Part shown: piece by piece, positions 26,822 to 35,097 of the stretch
How the letters are laid out: every line of letters begins with the position of its first letter
How positions within the stretch are numbered: the stretch's first letter is position 1
Assembly: GCF_963457605.1 (NCBI RefSeq)
Contig: NZ_OY735139.1
Span: 1,302,001-1,366,000 of the forward strand
Direction: 5' to 3'
Length of the DNA stretch: 64,000 bases
Source of the DNA: an uncultured Gellertiella sp.
GTDB lineage: Bacteria > Pseudomonadota > Alphaproteobacteria > Rhizobiales > Rhizobiaceae
The notes under the pieces: generated by a model
What the model saw: only the letters and a program-made list of their open reading frames with translations
What the model was told of the DNA's origin: nothing
Databases searched by the model: none
Translations under genes and position numbers: made by a program

Positions 26822-27799
26822 ATGCTGTGTCTTGCGGCAGGAATGGCCAGCGCCCAGTCGCCGCTCGGCATCGGCACTGCGGAACCCGGCATTCCGGCAA
26901 CCGGCCTGTTCGGACCGGTCTTTGCGGTGATCAATCACTATCAGCAGGATTTCTACCGCGCCTTGACCGGTGCGCTGAAGGCGATGCGGCAGGATCCGCA
27001 CGCGCTCACCACATTGGTCGGCCTGTCCTTTTCTTATGGCATTTTCCACGCCGCCGGTCCCGGCCATGGCAAGGCGGTGATTTCCTCCTACATGCTGGCC
27101 AACGAGACGGAACTGAAACGCGGCATCTTCATCTCGTTTCTCTCCGCATTCCTGCAGGGCCTGACCGCCATCGTCATGGTCGGGCTTGCCTTTCTGGTGC
27201 TGCGGGGCACCTCGATTTCGATGACCGAGGCGACGACCGCGCTTGAACGGCTGTCCTTTGCGATGATCGTCGCCTTTGGGGCCTGGCTGCTGTTTCGCAA
27301 ATTGCGATTGCTGTTCGCCAGCAAACCGGCATTGACGCTCTTCTCCGGGGATGCGCCGCATGTCCACGGTCCCGATTGCCGCCACGGCCTGCCCCGCGCA
27401 ACAGCACCGGCAAAGGCCAGCTTCATCTGCGACAGTTGCGGCCATGCCCATATGCCGGACCCTGCCCTGCTCGATGGCCGGTTCGGTATGCGGGAAGCCT
27501 GGTCGGCGATCCTTGCGGTGGGGCTGCGGCCCTGTTCGGGTGCCCTGCTGGTGCTGACCTTCTCGCTGCTGAACGGGCTCTATCTCGGCGGCATTCTGTC
27601 CGTACTGGCGATGTCGGTCGGCACCGCCATCACGGTCGCAACGCTTGCGACCCTTGCCGTCTCCGCCAAGGGCATCGCCCTGAAGATTGCAGGCGCGGAT
27701 AGCCCGACCGGACGCATCATCGGCCATTCGGCCGAAATCGGCGGCGCGCTGGTGGTGCTGCTGATGGGGCTGTTTCTGCTTGGCGCATCGTTTCAATAG
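26822..27799 (+). CDS. NicO/RcnA-family nickel/cobalt transporter
   Basis: The 325-residue frame carries about six membrane segments and the NicO signatures GIFHAAGPGHGKAVISSY and GLRPCSGALLVL. A loop with HVHGPDCRHG and CDSCGHAHMPD (about residues 180-220) supplies His and Cys ligands. These proteins export or import Ni2+ or Co2+. The ATG at 26822 falls inside the signal-like segment; in-frame sequence upstream (TRARPKTLLLVT) would complete it, so translation may start at the CTG at 26783 overlapping the DUF1007 stop. Paired with DUF1007 in one operon. Confidence 0.88.
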   Translation: MLCLAAGMASAQSPLGIGTAEPGIPATGLFGPVFAVINHYQQDFYRALTGALKAMRQDPHALTTLVGLSFSYGIFHAAGPGHGKAVISSYMLANETELKRGIFISFLSAFLQGLTAIVMVGLAFLVLRGTSISMTEATTALERLSFAMIVAFGAWLLFRKLRLLFASKPALTLFSGDAPHVHGPDCRHGLPRATAPAKASFICDSCGHAHMPDPALLDGRFGMREAWSAILAVGLRPCSGALLVLTFSLLNGLYLGGILSVLAMSVGTAITVATLATLAVSAKGIALKIAGADSPTGRIIGHSAEIGGALVVLLMGLFLLGASFQ

Positions 27800-27814
27800 C
27801 CGGAAAGCACGGGA

Positions 27815-28015
27815 TTACCGTTTCTGGTAGCGGCTCCTCAGCCAGAAAACCAGGAAAAAGGCAAGCACCGACCCAGCCCCGAACACGCCTGCAAGCGCCG
27901 GGGACCAGGAGCCGATCCACAGCATGATCTTTGGCATGGCGTAAAACAGCAGCCCCGACCCGAACAGGATGACGAAGGCGGCGATGATGTTGTTGCGATT
28001 GCCGGGTGCGCTCAC
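27815..28015 (-). CDS. Small two-segment membrane protein of unknown function
   Basis: The 66-residue protein starts with GTG (MSAPGNRNNIIAAFVILFG) and has two hydrophobic segments (about 9-30 and 38-58), ending in RSRYQKR. The GTG overlaps the stop of the upstream acetyltransferase as GTGA, so it is translationally coupled. I do not recognise a family. Basic C-terminus suggests N-out/C-in or a hairpin with both ends inside. Confidence 0.65.
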   Translation of the reverse strand: MSAPGNRNNIIAAFVILFGSGLLFYAMPKIMLWIGSWSPALAGVFGAGSVLAFFLVFWLRSRYQKR

Positions 28016-28707
28016 AGGCCCTGCACCCCGCTCAAAGCCGTACGGATCGTTTCCAGCTTGCGCTTCTGGCTGCCATCGGCGTTGAAGTTTTCAGGCGACA
28101 GCCAGGCCTCGAAAGCACGCGCGATCCCCGGCCAGTCGCCGTCGATCATCGCATACCAGGCCGTATCGCGGTTTTTCCCCTTCGACAGCATGTGCTGGCG
28201 GAAAACCCCTTCAAAGGCAAAGCCGTAGCGCAGCGCCGAAGCCTTGCTCGGCGCATTTTCATTGTGGCATTTCCATTCGTAGCGGCGATAGCCGAGATCC
28301 TCGAACACATGCTTTGCCATCAGGTAATGGGCTTCGGTGGCAAGCGGCGTGCGGGCCATGGCCGGGCCATGGGCAACGCCGCCGACCTCCACCACGCCAT
28401 TGGCAGGATCGGCGCGCATGTAATTTGCCTCGCCGACCACCTTGCCGGTGGCATTGTCGCGAAACACTTCCGTCACCCAGCCGCCACGCGTCTGCATCGC
28501 CGTCAGCCAGGCATCGAAATCCTCGATGCCGCCGAAATCGGGCTGGGTGAAATAGGCCATCAGCCCATTGACCGCCATGCCGCCGAGACCGTCCCAGAGT
28601 GCCTTGAGATGCCTCTCCCTGTCATAGGGTTCGAGCGTTACGAAACGCCCCTTCAGCGTTACGCCGGAGGGGGCGGGGCGGGGCGTCCAGTTGTTGAGAT
28701 CTGCCAT
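28012..28707 (-). CDS. GNAT-family acetyltransferase (RimJ/RimL-like)
   Basis: The 231-residue protein has the COG1670 layout: LKGRFVTLEPYDRERHLKAL at the start, GKVVGEANYMRADPANGVVEVGG in part, then RRYEWKCHNENAPSKASALRYGFAFEGVFRQ in part. The NENAPS and GF-FEG motifs are typical of the RimJ/RimL group. Function on a specific substrate is unknown. It is followed by, and overlaps, a small membrane protein. Confidence 0.87.
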   Translation of the reverse strand: MADLNNWTPRPAPSGVTLKGRFVTLEPYDRERHLKALWDGLGGMAVNGLMAYFTQPDFGGIEDFDAWLTAMQTRGGWVTEVFRDNATGKVVGEANYMRADPANGVVEVGGVAHGPAMARTPLATEAHYLMAKHVFEDLGYRRYEWKCHNENAPSKASALRYGFAFEGVFRQHMLSKGKNRDTAWYAMIDGDWPGIARAFEAWLSPENFNADGSQKRKLETIRTALSGVQGL

Positions 28708-28841
28708 ATCCTGTGCCTTGTCACATGCCGATGCTTCGACCGAAATCCGTATCTACCGCTTTCCGGTCGCCGTTTCCTGCAAAATCGGCAGGCAAGGGGA
28801 TTTTTTGCCCGACCGCTTTACCCTGCCTGTCAGGCGACCAG

Positions 28842-29543
28842 TCAGGCATTCGCCGTGGAAACGGTCGCTTCGATATGGATGATGAGGTCATCGGGCAAGC
28901 CAAGGCGACCGGCGAGCAGGTCGAGATAGCCACGCTCCGCGCGGGTGTCCGGGTTGATCGTCAGGCGCGAGGCGGTGTAGAGCTCCACCTTCTGCGCCTC
29001 GGTCGTTGCATGGCTGACAAGCTCGTCGATATCGAGTGGGCGGGTCATTTCCGAATTGAGAAAGGCTTCCGCCTCCGGTCCAAGCCCCGACAGCTTCACC
29101 TTGTCGAGAATGATCGCCTGTTCGGCGGCATCGATCTGGCCATCGGCCCGGGCCGCAGCAATCATCGCCTTGACGAGAACAAGGGCAAAATCAGAGGTAT
29201 GGGCAGGCGAACCTTCGGCAAAATCCGAGCCTGCTGGCGGCGGCGCGAGTTGCGGCGGGGTTGCGGACGGAGCGGCGGCGGCAGGTGCCGCGCCATTCCG
29301 GTAATTCTGCCAGGCGCGGTAGCCAAGCCCGGCAATCGCGGCAAGACCGCCGATTTGCACGACGTCACCGGTCAGGCGACGGCCGAAGCCGGTACCGAGC
29401 AGCACGGCGGCAATCGCCCCCGTTGCCAGCGGATTTTCCTGGGCAAGCCTTGCGAGATCGCCTGCCTTTTCCTTCACCGTGGCGCTGGTTCCGGGTACGG
29501 GCGCGCCCAGAAACTGGTCAAGCAACTGCTTTGCATCAAACAT
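28842..29543 (-). CDS. DUF533 / TerB-like protein
   Basis: The 233-residue protein begins MFDAKQLLDQFLG, has a Gly/Ala-rich hydrophobic stretch (ATGAIAAVLLGTGFGRRL and IGGLAAIAGLGYRAWQNY), an Ala/Pro linker (about 85-110) and a helical TerB-like domain with AMIAAARADGQIDAAEQAII. DUF533 proteins are inner-membrane-associated with the TerB-like domain in the cytoplasm; the biochemical role is unknown. It is a single gene in its surroundings. Confidence 0.85.
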   Translation of the reverse strand: MFDAKQLLDQFLGAPVPGTSATVKEKAGDLARLAQENPLATGAIAAVLLGTGFGRRLTGDVVQIGGLAAIAGLGYRAWQNYRNGAAPAAAAPSATPPQLAPPPAGSDFAEGSPAHTSDFALVLVKAMIAAARADGQIDAAEQAIILDKVKLSGLGPEAEAFLNSEMTRPLDIDELVSHATTEAQKVELYTASRLTINPDTRAERGYLDLLAGRLGLPDDLIIHIEATVSTANA

Positions 29544-29648
29544 GGCTCATGTCTCCGTTCCGGTGAAGGGTGCGGGCTCAACATAGGTGACACTCGCGCC
29601 AGATACAAACCGCCATCGCCGATTAATTGCGAAAACGCGCTTACCGCA

Positions 29649-30287
29649 TCAGCCCCTGAGATCAAAGGCTTCGCGGGCAAGCGTGGTGATTCCGGCCCAG
29701 TCGCCCCGGGCGACCAGATCGGCGGGAGCCACCCAGGAGCCGCCGACGCAGACGACATTCGGCAGCTTCAGGTAATCCGGCGCAATCTTCAGCGTGATGC
29801 CGCCGGTCGGGCAAAACAGCGTGCCTGCCAGCGGCGAGGAGAGCGACTTCAGATAGGCGGCTCCGCCTGCCTGTTCGGCGGGGAAGAATTTCATGACCTG
29901 ATAGCCCTCTTCGCGCAGGGCCATGACCTCGCTCGCCGTCGCCGCACCGGGAAGCAGCGGCACGGCGGAGCCACGCGCGGCGTCAAGCAGTTCCTGCGTC
30001 GTGCCGGGGCTGACGATGAAGGTCGAGCCTGCCGCCTCGGCGGCTTCGAAATGCGCCGCATTCAGGATCGTGCCCGCCCCGACAAATGCCCCCTCGACCT
30101 CCGCCGCCACCGCGCGGATCGCATCGAGCGCAGCAGGGGTGCGCATGGTGATCTCGATGGCGCAAAGCCCGCCTGCCACCAGCGCCCGTGCCAGCGGCAC
30201 CGCAGAGGCCGCATCCTCGACGATCAGCACCGGCACCACCGGCTGGAGCTTGAGGATCGACAGCAGTTTCTCGGTTTTCGCACCCAT
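29649..30287 (-). CDS. eda: 2-dehydro-3-deoxy-phosphogluconate aldolase (KDPG aldolase)
   Basis: The 212-residue protein carries the class I aldolase signatures AIEITMRTP (catalytic Glu) and YQVMKFFPAE (Schiff-base Lys), plus FVGAGTILN and FCPTGGITL. It cleaves KDPG to pyruvate and glyceraldehyde 3-phosphate in the Entner-Doudoroff pathway, the main sugar route in rhizobia. Length is normal for the trimeric enzyme. It is divergent from a WYL-type regulator with a 172-base gap and not linked to edd or zwf here. Confidence 0.95.
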   Translation of the reverse strand: MGAKTEKLLSILKLQPVVPVLIVEDAASAVPLARALVAGGLCAIEITMRTPAALDAIRAVAAEVEGAFVGAGTILNAAHFEAAEAAGSTFIVSPGTTQELLDAARGSAVPLLPGAATASEVMALREEGYQVMKFFPAEQAGGAAYLKSLSSPLAGTLFCPTGGITLKIAPDYLKLPNVVCVGGSWVAPADLVARGDWAGITTLAREAFDLRG

Positions 30288-30459
30288 GGCAGCACCTCTT
30301 TAAAACGATTGAATTTTCCGGAGTGATAGACCGGATCGACGCTTTTGTCGAGATGATCGCGGCGATGATCATTGTGCGGTACAGCTTCCGATATCAGTGA
30401 CCTGTCAAGAGACTGGCCAAAATCGCCACATGCTGCCAAAATGTGTCAGGAGAAATTTC

Positions 30460-31155
30460 ATGGCCCGTGCGCGGCGCTTGCTTGATCTTTTGCAGCTTCT
30501 GCGCAGCCATCGCTATCCGGTGGCGGGCCAGGTGCTGGCTGATACGCTGGGGGTGTCCCTGCGCACGGTCTACCGCGATATCGCGACCCTGCAGGGCGAA
30601 GGGGCGGATATCGAGGGGGAGCCGGGGATCGGCTACGTGCTTCGTCCGGGTTTCATGCTGCCGCCGCTGATGTTCACCCGCGAGGAAATCGAGGCGCTGG
30701 TGCTGGGCTCGCGCTGGGTAGCGCGGCGCACCGATGATGCACTGGCGCATGCCGCAGGCCAGGCGCTCGCCAAGATCACCGCCGTGCTGCCGGAGGAGAT
30801 GAGGGACCATCTTGCCTCGACGCATCTGCTGATCGGTCCGGCCCCGTCACCGAGGGCCGGGAAAATTGATCTTGCGCCGATCCGCGCCGCCATCCGCCAG
30901 GAAAAGATCCTGCATCTCGGCTACAGGGACGAGGGCGGCAATCTGACCGAGCGGGATATCTGGCCCTTTGCGCTGGGCTTTTTCGAACAGGTGCGGGTGG
31001 TGATTGCCTGGTGCGTGCTGCGCAGCAGTTTTCGCCATTTCCGCACCGACCGGATCGAGCAGTTGGAGGTCCGCGCCGAGCGCTATCCCCGCCACCGCCA
31101 GAGCCTGCTGAAGGCGTGGCGGCAGGAGAATGATATCAATGATAAGATATTTTAA
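30460..31155 (+). CDS. YafY-type HTH-WYL transcriptional regulator
   Basis: The 231-residue protein starts MARARRLLDLLQLLRSHRYPV and has an HTH (GQVLADTLGVSLRTVYRDIATLQGEG) followed by a WYL-type effector domain (LHLGYRDEGGNLTERDIWPFALGFF). CAGGAGA precedes the start. It is transcribed towards a VOC-family gene, and a perfect 12-base inverted repeat lies between the two genes. The usual role of such pairs is regulation of small detoxification enzymes. Confidence 0.92.
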   Translation: MARARRLLDLLQLLRSHRYPVAGQVLADTLGVSLRTVYRDIATLQGEGADIEGEPGIGYVLRPGFMLPPLMFTREEIEALVLGSRWVARRTDDALAHAAGQALAKITAVLPEEMRDHLASTHLLIGPAPSPRAGKIDLAPIRAAIRQEKILHLGYRDEGGNLTERDIWPFALGFFEQVRVVIAWCVLRSSFRHFRTDRIEQLEVRAERYPRHRQSLLKAWRQENDINDKIF

Positions 31156-31180
31156 GAGAAGCGGGCCATCGCACTCCAAA

Positions 31181-31209
31181 ATCATACTGACAAAAACTGT
31201 CAGTATGAT
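31181..31209. promoter_or_regulatory. Candidate operator of the WYL regulator
   Basis: ATCATACTGACA and TGTCAGTATGAT are perfect 12-base arms with a 5-base spacer, ending 38 bases before the VOC start codon. The lack of a T-tract argues for an operator over a terminator. Confidence 0.7.
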
Positions 31210-31247
31210 TCTTCATGATGGCGTCATCACAAACAAGGGAGAACGTG

Positions 31248-31613
31248 ATGAGCCCGAACATGATCCTGCTTTACGTCAGCGACCCGCAGGCCAGTGCCCT
31301 GTTCTATGGTCGGCTGTTTGGCACCGAACCGGTCGAACTTTCGCCAGGTTTTGCCCTCTTTGCCCTTCCCTCCGGACTGAGGCTCGGCCTCTGGAAAAAG
31401 GACGCGGTGGAGCCCCGCGCATCACAGATGGGCGGGGGGGCCGAAATCGTCCTTCGCGCCGAAAGCCCAAAGGCGGTCGAGGAGATCCATGCCGGTTGGG
31501 CAAAGCTGGATGTCACCATTCTCGATCGGCCCGTGACGCGCGATTTCGGCTTCACCTTCGTGGCAACCGATCCCGACCACCACCGCATCCGCGTCTTTCA
31601 TCCGGAGGGTTGA
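31248..31613 (+). CDS. VOC-family (glyoxalase/bleomycin-resistance-like) protein
   Basis: The 121-residue protein has the paired beta-alpha-beta-beta-beta modules of the vicinal oxygen chelate fold: MILLYVSDPQASALFYGRLF at the N-terminus, and FTFVATDPDHHRIRVFHPE at the C-terminus. Metal-binding residues are not complete, so it may bind a ligand rather than catalyse. GGGAGAACG precedes the ATG. The EVE-domain gene follows 3 bases after its stop. Confidence 0.86.
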   Translation: MSPNMILLYVSDPQASALFYGRLFGTEPVELSPGFALFALPSGLRLGLWKKDAVEPRASQMGGGAEIVLRAESPKAVEEIHAGWAKLDVTILDRPVTRDFGFTFVATDPDHHRIRVFHPEG

Positions 31614-31616
31614 GCG

Positions 31617-32107
31617 ATGAACTGGCTGGCCATTGCCTGTGCCGACCACGTGGCGCGTGGCCGCAGCGGCGGTTTCATGCAGGTCTGCCACGGAAAGGAC
31701 GCGCCACTCCGGCGCGTCCGCCCGGGCGACAGGGTCATCTGCTACTCGCCGACCCGCGCCTTTCAGGTCCGCGACGGATTGCAGAGCTTTACCGCTTTCG
31801 GCACCGCGTCGGGCACCGCGCCCTATCGGGTCGGCATGGGCGGCGGATTCCGCCCTTCCGGCTGGATGTCGAATGGCAGGCGGCAGATGTCGTCCCGATC
31901 CGGCCCCTGCTCCAGCAGCTGGAACTCACCCGGGGCAAGGCCAACTGGGCCTACCCGTTCCGCTTCGGCATCCTTGCGATCAGCGATGCCGATTGCGCGG
32001 TGATCGCCGGGGCGATGGGTGCAGGCTTTGAGGGCCTCGAGGCATCGCCACCGGTAGAGCCGGACCTGTTTGCGCCCACCGGAAAGGCCGGATTGCTGGC
32101 GCTTTGA
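31617..32107 (+). pseudogene. EVE-domain (UPF0310) protein gene with a -1 frameshift
   Basis: The first 80 residues (MNWLAIACADHVARGRSGGF, then QVCHGKDAPLRRVRPGDRVI) and the remainder in another frame (RLDVEWQAADVVPIRPLLQQ, then LTRGKANWAYPFRFGILAIS) together match the whole EVE-domain family, which binds modified bases or RNA. The frame changes at about 31852-31855, in CGCCCTTCC, where one missing base restores GGGFRP-FRLDVEW. Restored, the protein would be about 163 residues. It may be a true loss or a sequencing error. Confidence 0.82.
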
Positions 32108-32177
32108 CAAAAGGCAAAGCGCATCCGGCCCGAGGAAAGCAATTGCGCTCGGCCTCTTCTCGGATTATTTCGTCGCT

Positions 32178-33137
32178 ATGACCGACACGACCGAAAAAGC
32201 CCGCCCTGCCCCGCAGATTTCCGCCGCCGATGGCCGCTTTCTGGTGGCAGCGCTCTATCATTTCGCCCGGTTCCCCCGGTTTGCCGATTTTCGCGAACCC
32301 CTTCAGGCGCTCTGCGACGAACAGGGTGTCAAGGGCACGCTGCTGCTGGCGCATGAGGGCATCAACGGCACCATCGCCGGCCCGCAGGCGGGCATCCGCA
32401 CCGTGCTCGCCTTCCTGCGCGCCCAGCCCGAATTCGCCGCGCTGGAGCACAAGGAAAGCGGTGCCGCGAAAATGCCGTTCCTGCGCATGAAGGTCCGGCT
32501 GAAGAAGGAAATCGTCACCATGGGCGTCGAGAATATCGATCCGCTACAGGTGGTCGGCACCTATGTCGAACCGAAGGACTGGAACGCGCTGATTTCCGAC
32601 CCGGAGACGATCGTCATCGATACCCGCAACGATTACGAGACCGCCATCGGCATCTTCAAGGGCGCCGTCGACCCCGCCACGAAGACCTTCCGGGAATTTC
32701 CCGCCTGGGTGAAGGCCAATGACGGCCTGCACAACAAGCCGAAGCTGGCGATGTACTGCACCGGCGGCATCCGCTGCGAAAAGGCGACCGCCTTCATGAA
32801 GGAGCAGGGTTTCGAGGAGGTCTATCACCTCAAGGGCGGCATCCTCAAATATCTGGAAGAGGTGCCGCCGGAAGAAAGCCTGTGGGAAGGGGCCTGCTTC
32901 GTCTTTGACGACCGCGTCTCGATCACCCACGGCCTGCAGCAGGGCGACCACAAGCTCTGCCACGCCTGCCGCCATCCGATCACGGTGGAGGACCGCGCCT
33001 CGCCGCTCTATGAGGAAGGCGTCTGCTGCCCGAACTGCCATGGCAGCCGCAGCGAAGCCGACCGGGAGCGCTACCGGCAGCGCCAGCTGCAGATCGCGCT
33101 CGCGAAGAAGCGCGGCACCCGCCATATCGGCAGCTAG
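32178..33137 (+). CDS. trhO: tRNA uridine 34 hydroxylase, rhodanese-domain protein
   Basis: The 319-residue protein matches the TrhO/YceA family: an N-terminal acylphosphatase-like region ([13 protein letters not shown]) and a rhodanese domain with VIDTRNDYE and the loop [11 protein letters not shown] (C194, C200). A C-terminal segment has CHACRHPI and CCPNC, likely a zinc site. TrhO makes 5-hydroxyuridine at tRNA position 34 with oxygen. The start at 32178 follows a longer non-coding frame. The TAG stop is the first three bases of the 39-base palindrome. Confidence 0.93.
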   Translation: MTDTTEKARPAPQISAADGRFLVAALYHFARFPRFADFREPLQALCDEQGVKGTLLLAHEGINGTIAGPQAGIRTVLAFLRAQPEFAALEHKESGAAKMPFLRMKVRLKKEIVTMGVENIDPLQVVGTYVEPKDWNALISDPETIVIDTRNDYETAIGIFKGAVDPATKTFREFPAWVKANDGLHNKPKLAMYCTGGIRCEKATAFMKEQGFEEVYHLKGGILKYLEEVPPEESLWEGACFVFDDRVSITHGLQQGDHKLCHACRHPITVEDRASPLYEEGVCCPNCHGSRSEADRERYRQRQLQIALAKKRGTRHIGS

Positions 33138-33173
33138 AGTCTGTCTGGTTCAATGTGAACCAGACAGACTCTA
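33135..33173. repeat. 39-base palindromic repeat, copy 2
   Basis: Perfect 18-base arms (TAGAGTCTGTCTGGTTCA and complement) enclose ATG. It differs from copy 1 at 6810-6848 only in the loop and one arm base. The first TAG is the trhO stop codon. Confidence 0.9.
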
Positions 33174-33193
33174 ACGGCTCCCGGTCCGCTCCG

Positions 33194-34921
33194 TCAGGCA
33201 ATCCTTGAGGGAACAAGGCTCAGCAGCACTTGCCCGGACAGGTCTCCTGGCCCGGACAGGTCTCCTGGCCCGGACAGCTCCGCTGGCCCGGACATATCTT
33301 GCGGCCAGGGTACGTCCAGCGGCGGGACCTCCCTGAGATGGAAGACTTCCGGCTGATCCCCGACCTGCTGCCCTGACATTGCCGGCTGCTGGCGGGAGCG
33401 TGCCCGCACTGCAATCAGGCCTGCGACCGCCTCGGCGGCAACAGGACGGGCGATATAATATCCCTGCAACTGATCGCAGCCGCACAGCGTGGCGATCAGG
33501 GCCTGTTCTTCCGATTCGATGCCTTCCGCCGTCACCGGAATGGCCTGCGACTGGGCGAGCGCCACCGATGCATAGAGCAACTCATGCCCGCCCTGGGCAC
33601 CGGAAAGCGTGATCAGCGAATTGTCGATCTTGATACGGTCGAAGGAGAAGCGCCTGATATGGCTGATGCCGGACAGCGCGGAACCGAAATCGTCGAGGGT
33701 GACCCGGACGCCAATACTGCGCAGCCGCTGCATCATCTGGCAGATCCGTTCGGTCCCCGCGATGAAATTGGCGTCCGCCACCTCGAAGATCACGCGCTTC
33801 GGGTCCATTTCCAGCTCGGTGAAAATCGCTTCGACCTGCTGCACGAAGCCGGGATTGCGGAACTGGATCGACGAGATATTGACGGCAATATCGATCTCCG
33901 GCCAGCGCCGTGCGTCCTCAAAGGCCTGCCGCAGCACCAGTAGTCCGAGAGCATGGATGAGCCCGGACCGCTCGGCAACCGGGATGAAGACTTCCGGCCG
34001 TTGCGGTCCGTGCAACAGCCGCTGCCAGCGCGCCAGCGCCTCGACACCGGTCACCTCCCCCGTGACGCTGGAGACGATGGGCTGATAGTCGAGCGTGATC
34101 TCGCGCAGCTCGATGGCATGATAGAGATCCGCCTCCATCGCGATGCGTTCCCGGCGGGCCCGATCCATGTCGGCTTCGTAAAAGGCGGCGCTGCCGCTGC
34201 CGGTCTCGCTGGCATGCAACAGGGCACATCTGGCCTGCCGGACCAGCTCCGTGGCCTGTTCCGCCCCTGCCTTGCAAACCGTGAGGCCAATGCAGGCACC
34301 GACATGGATAACCCGCTCGCCCAGCAGCAGCGACTGGGCAAAATAGCTGGCAAGCGTCGCCGCCAGGTTCTCGCCATCCCTGAGCCCGTTGGCAGAAGGC
34401 AGCGCCAGGATGAACCCGTCGCCACCAGGACGTCCGATTACGGTCTGCGGCGGCATCAGCACCTTCAGCCCCGCCGCAAAGGCACGCGCTGCGGTATCGC
34501 TGACCGAGCAGCCATTTGCCGCCCCGTCACCGCCAAAATCCGTGAGGTCGACGTGCAGGACGAGAATGTCGTCTCCGGATTTTCGCGCCCCGGCCAGCAT
34601 CTCCTCGAGCCGTGCCGCAAAGTCCGTTGCGCCGGGCAGGCCGGTAACGGGATCGTGGCTTGCGATGCGGCGCTTGCGGGCAGGCTTGCGCACTTTGGCC
34701 CGCGCCCGCAACGGGGTCGCCACGAATGACAACAGCAGCAGAAACAGTACGGCGATCAACAGCAACGGCGGACTGGATGCCTCCGTTGCCGGGGGTAACG
34801 CTGCCGAATGCAGCACCTCTGCCGCATCAGCGGCCGAAACCGGCACCAGGGCGAAAAGGGCAACGGGGCCAGACGCGCAGCCTGGCCCGGAGAACGTGCG
34901 GGAAAATCGGTGGAAGGACAT
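33194..34921 (-). CDS. GGDEF-EAL protein with degenerate GGDEF and repetitive tail
   Basis: The 575-residue protein has an N-terminal signal-like stretch and one clear membrane segment (about 52-70), a GGDEF domain (about 90-260) and an EAL domain (about 265-515). The cyclase site reads GGDGF, lacking the catalytic Glu. The EAL side keeps GVEALARW, NISS, DDFGSALSGI, KIDNS and AEGIES, though EVADAN replaces the usual E-x-T-E-S, so activity is uncertain. The last 40 residues hold six-residue repeats (SGPAEL, SGPGDL, SGPGDL). It is a lone gene near xylA. Confidence 0.9.
   Translation of the reverse strand: MSFHRFSRTFSGPGCASGPVALFALVPVSAADAAEVLHSAALPPATEASSPPLLLIAVLFLLLLSFVATPLRARAKVRKPARKRRIASHDPVTGLPGATDFAARLEEMLAGARKSGDDILVLHVDLTDFGGDGAANGCSVSDTAARAFAAGLKVLMPPQTVIGRPGGDGFILALPSANGLRDGENLAATLASYFAQSLLLGERVIHVGACIGLTVCKAGAEQATELVRQARCALLHASETGSGSAAFYEADMDRARRERIAMEADLYHAIELREITLDYQPIVSSVTGEVTGVEALARWQRLLHGPQRPEVFIPVAERSGLIHALGLLVLRQAFEDARRWPEIDIAVNISSIQFRNPGFVQQVEAIFTELEMDPKRVIFEVADANFIAGTERICQMMQRLRSIGVRVTLDDFGSALSGISHIRRFSFDRIKIDNSLITLSGAQGGHELLYASVALAQSQAIPVTAEGIESEEQALIATLCGCDQLQGYYIARPVAAEAVAGLIAVRARSRQQPAMSGQQVGDQPEVFHLREVPPLDVPWPQDMSGPAELSGPGDLSGPGDLSGQVLLSLVPSRIA
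33232..33294. repeat. 18-base tandem repeat within the GGDEF-EAL gene tail
   Basis: GCCCGGACAGGTCTCCTG occurs twice in a row, then once with changes (GCCCGGACAGCTCCGCTG), then as a partial fourth copy. It keeps the reading frame and encodes repeats of SGPGDL on the minus strand. Confidence 0.88.
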
Positions 34922-35097
34922 GATGAAAAGGCTCCCTGAAAACAGGTCAGAGCCTAGTCATCAATTCTTTACCATTGATTAAGCACAAACTAATTTAGAT
35001 ATTGAAAATTGCGGGCGATTGTCTTTCCGGCCTGACTTGCCGGAAAGACAACGCGATTTTCGCAACCGGCCCCACTCAAATGTAGCGCCGGCCCCGC

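Noticed and set aside
33232-33294. A CRISPR-like array
   Set aside because: The 18-base units are directly adjacent without spacers and keep the reading frame of a protein tail, so this is a coding tandem repeat. No CRISPR array was found in the window.
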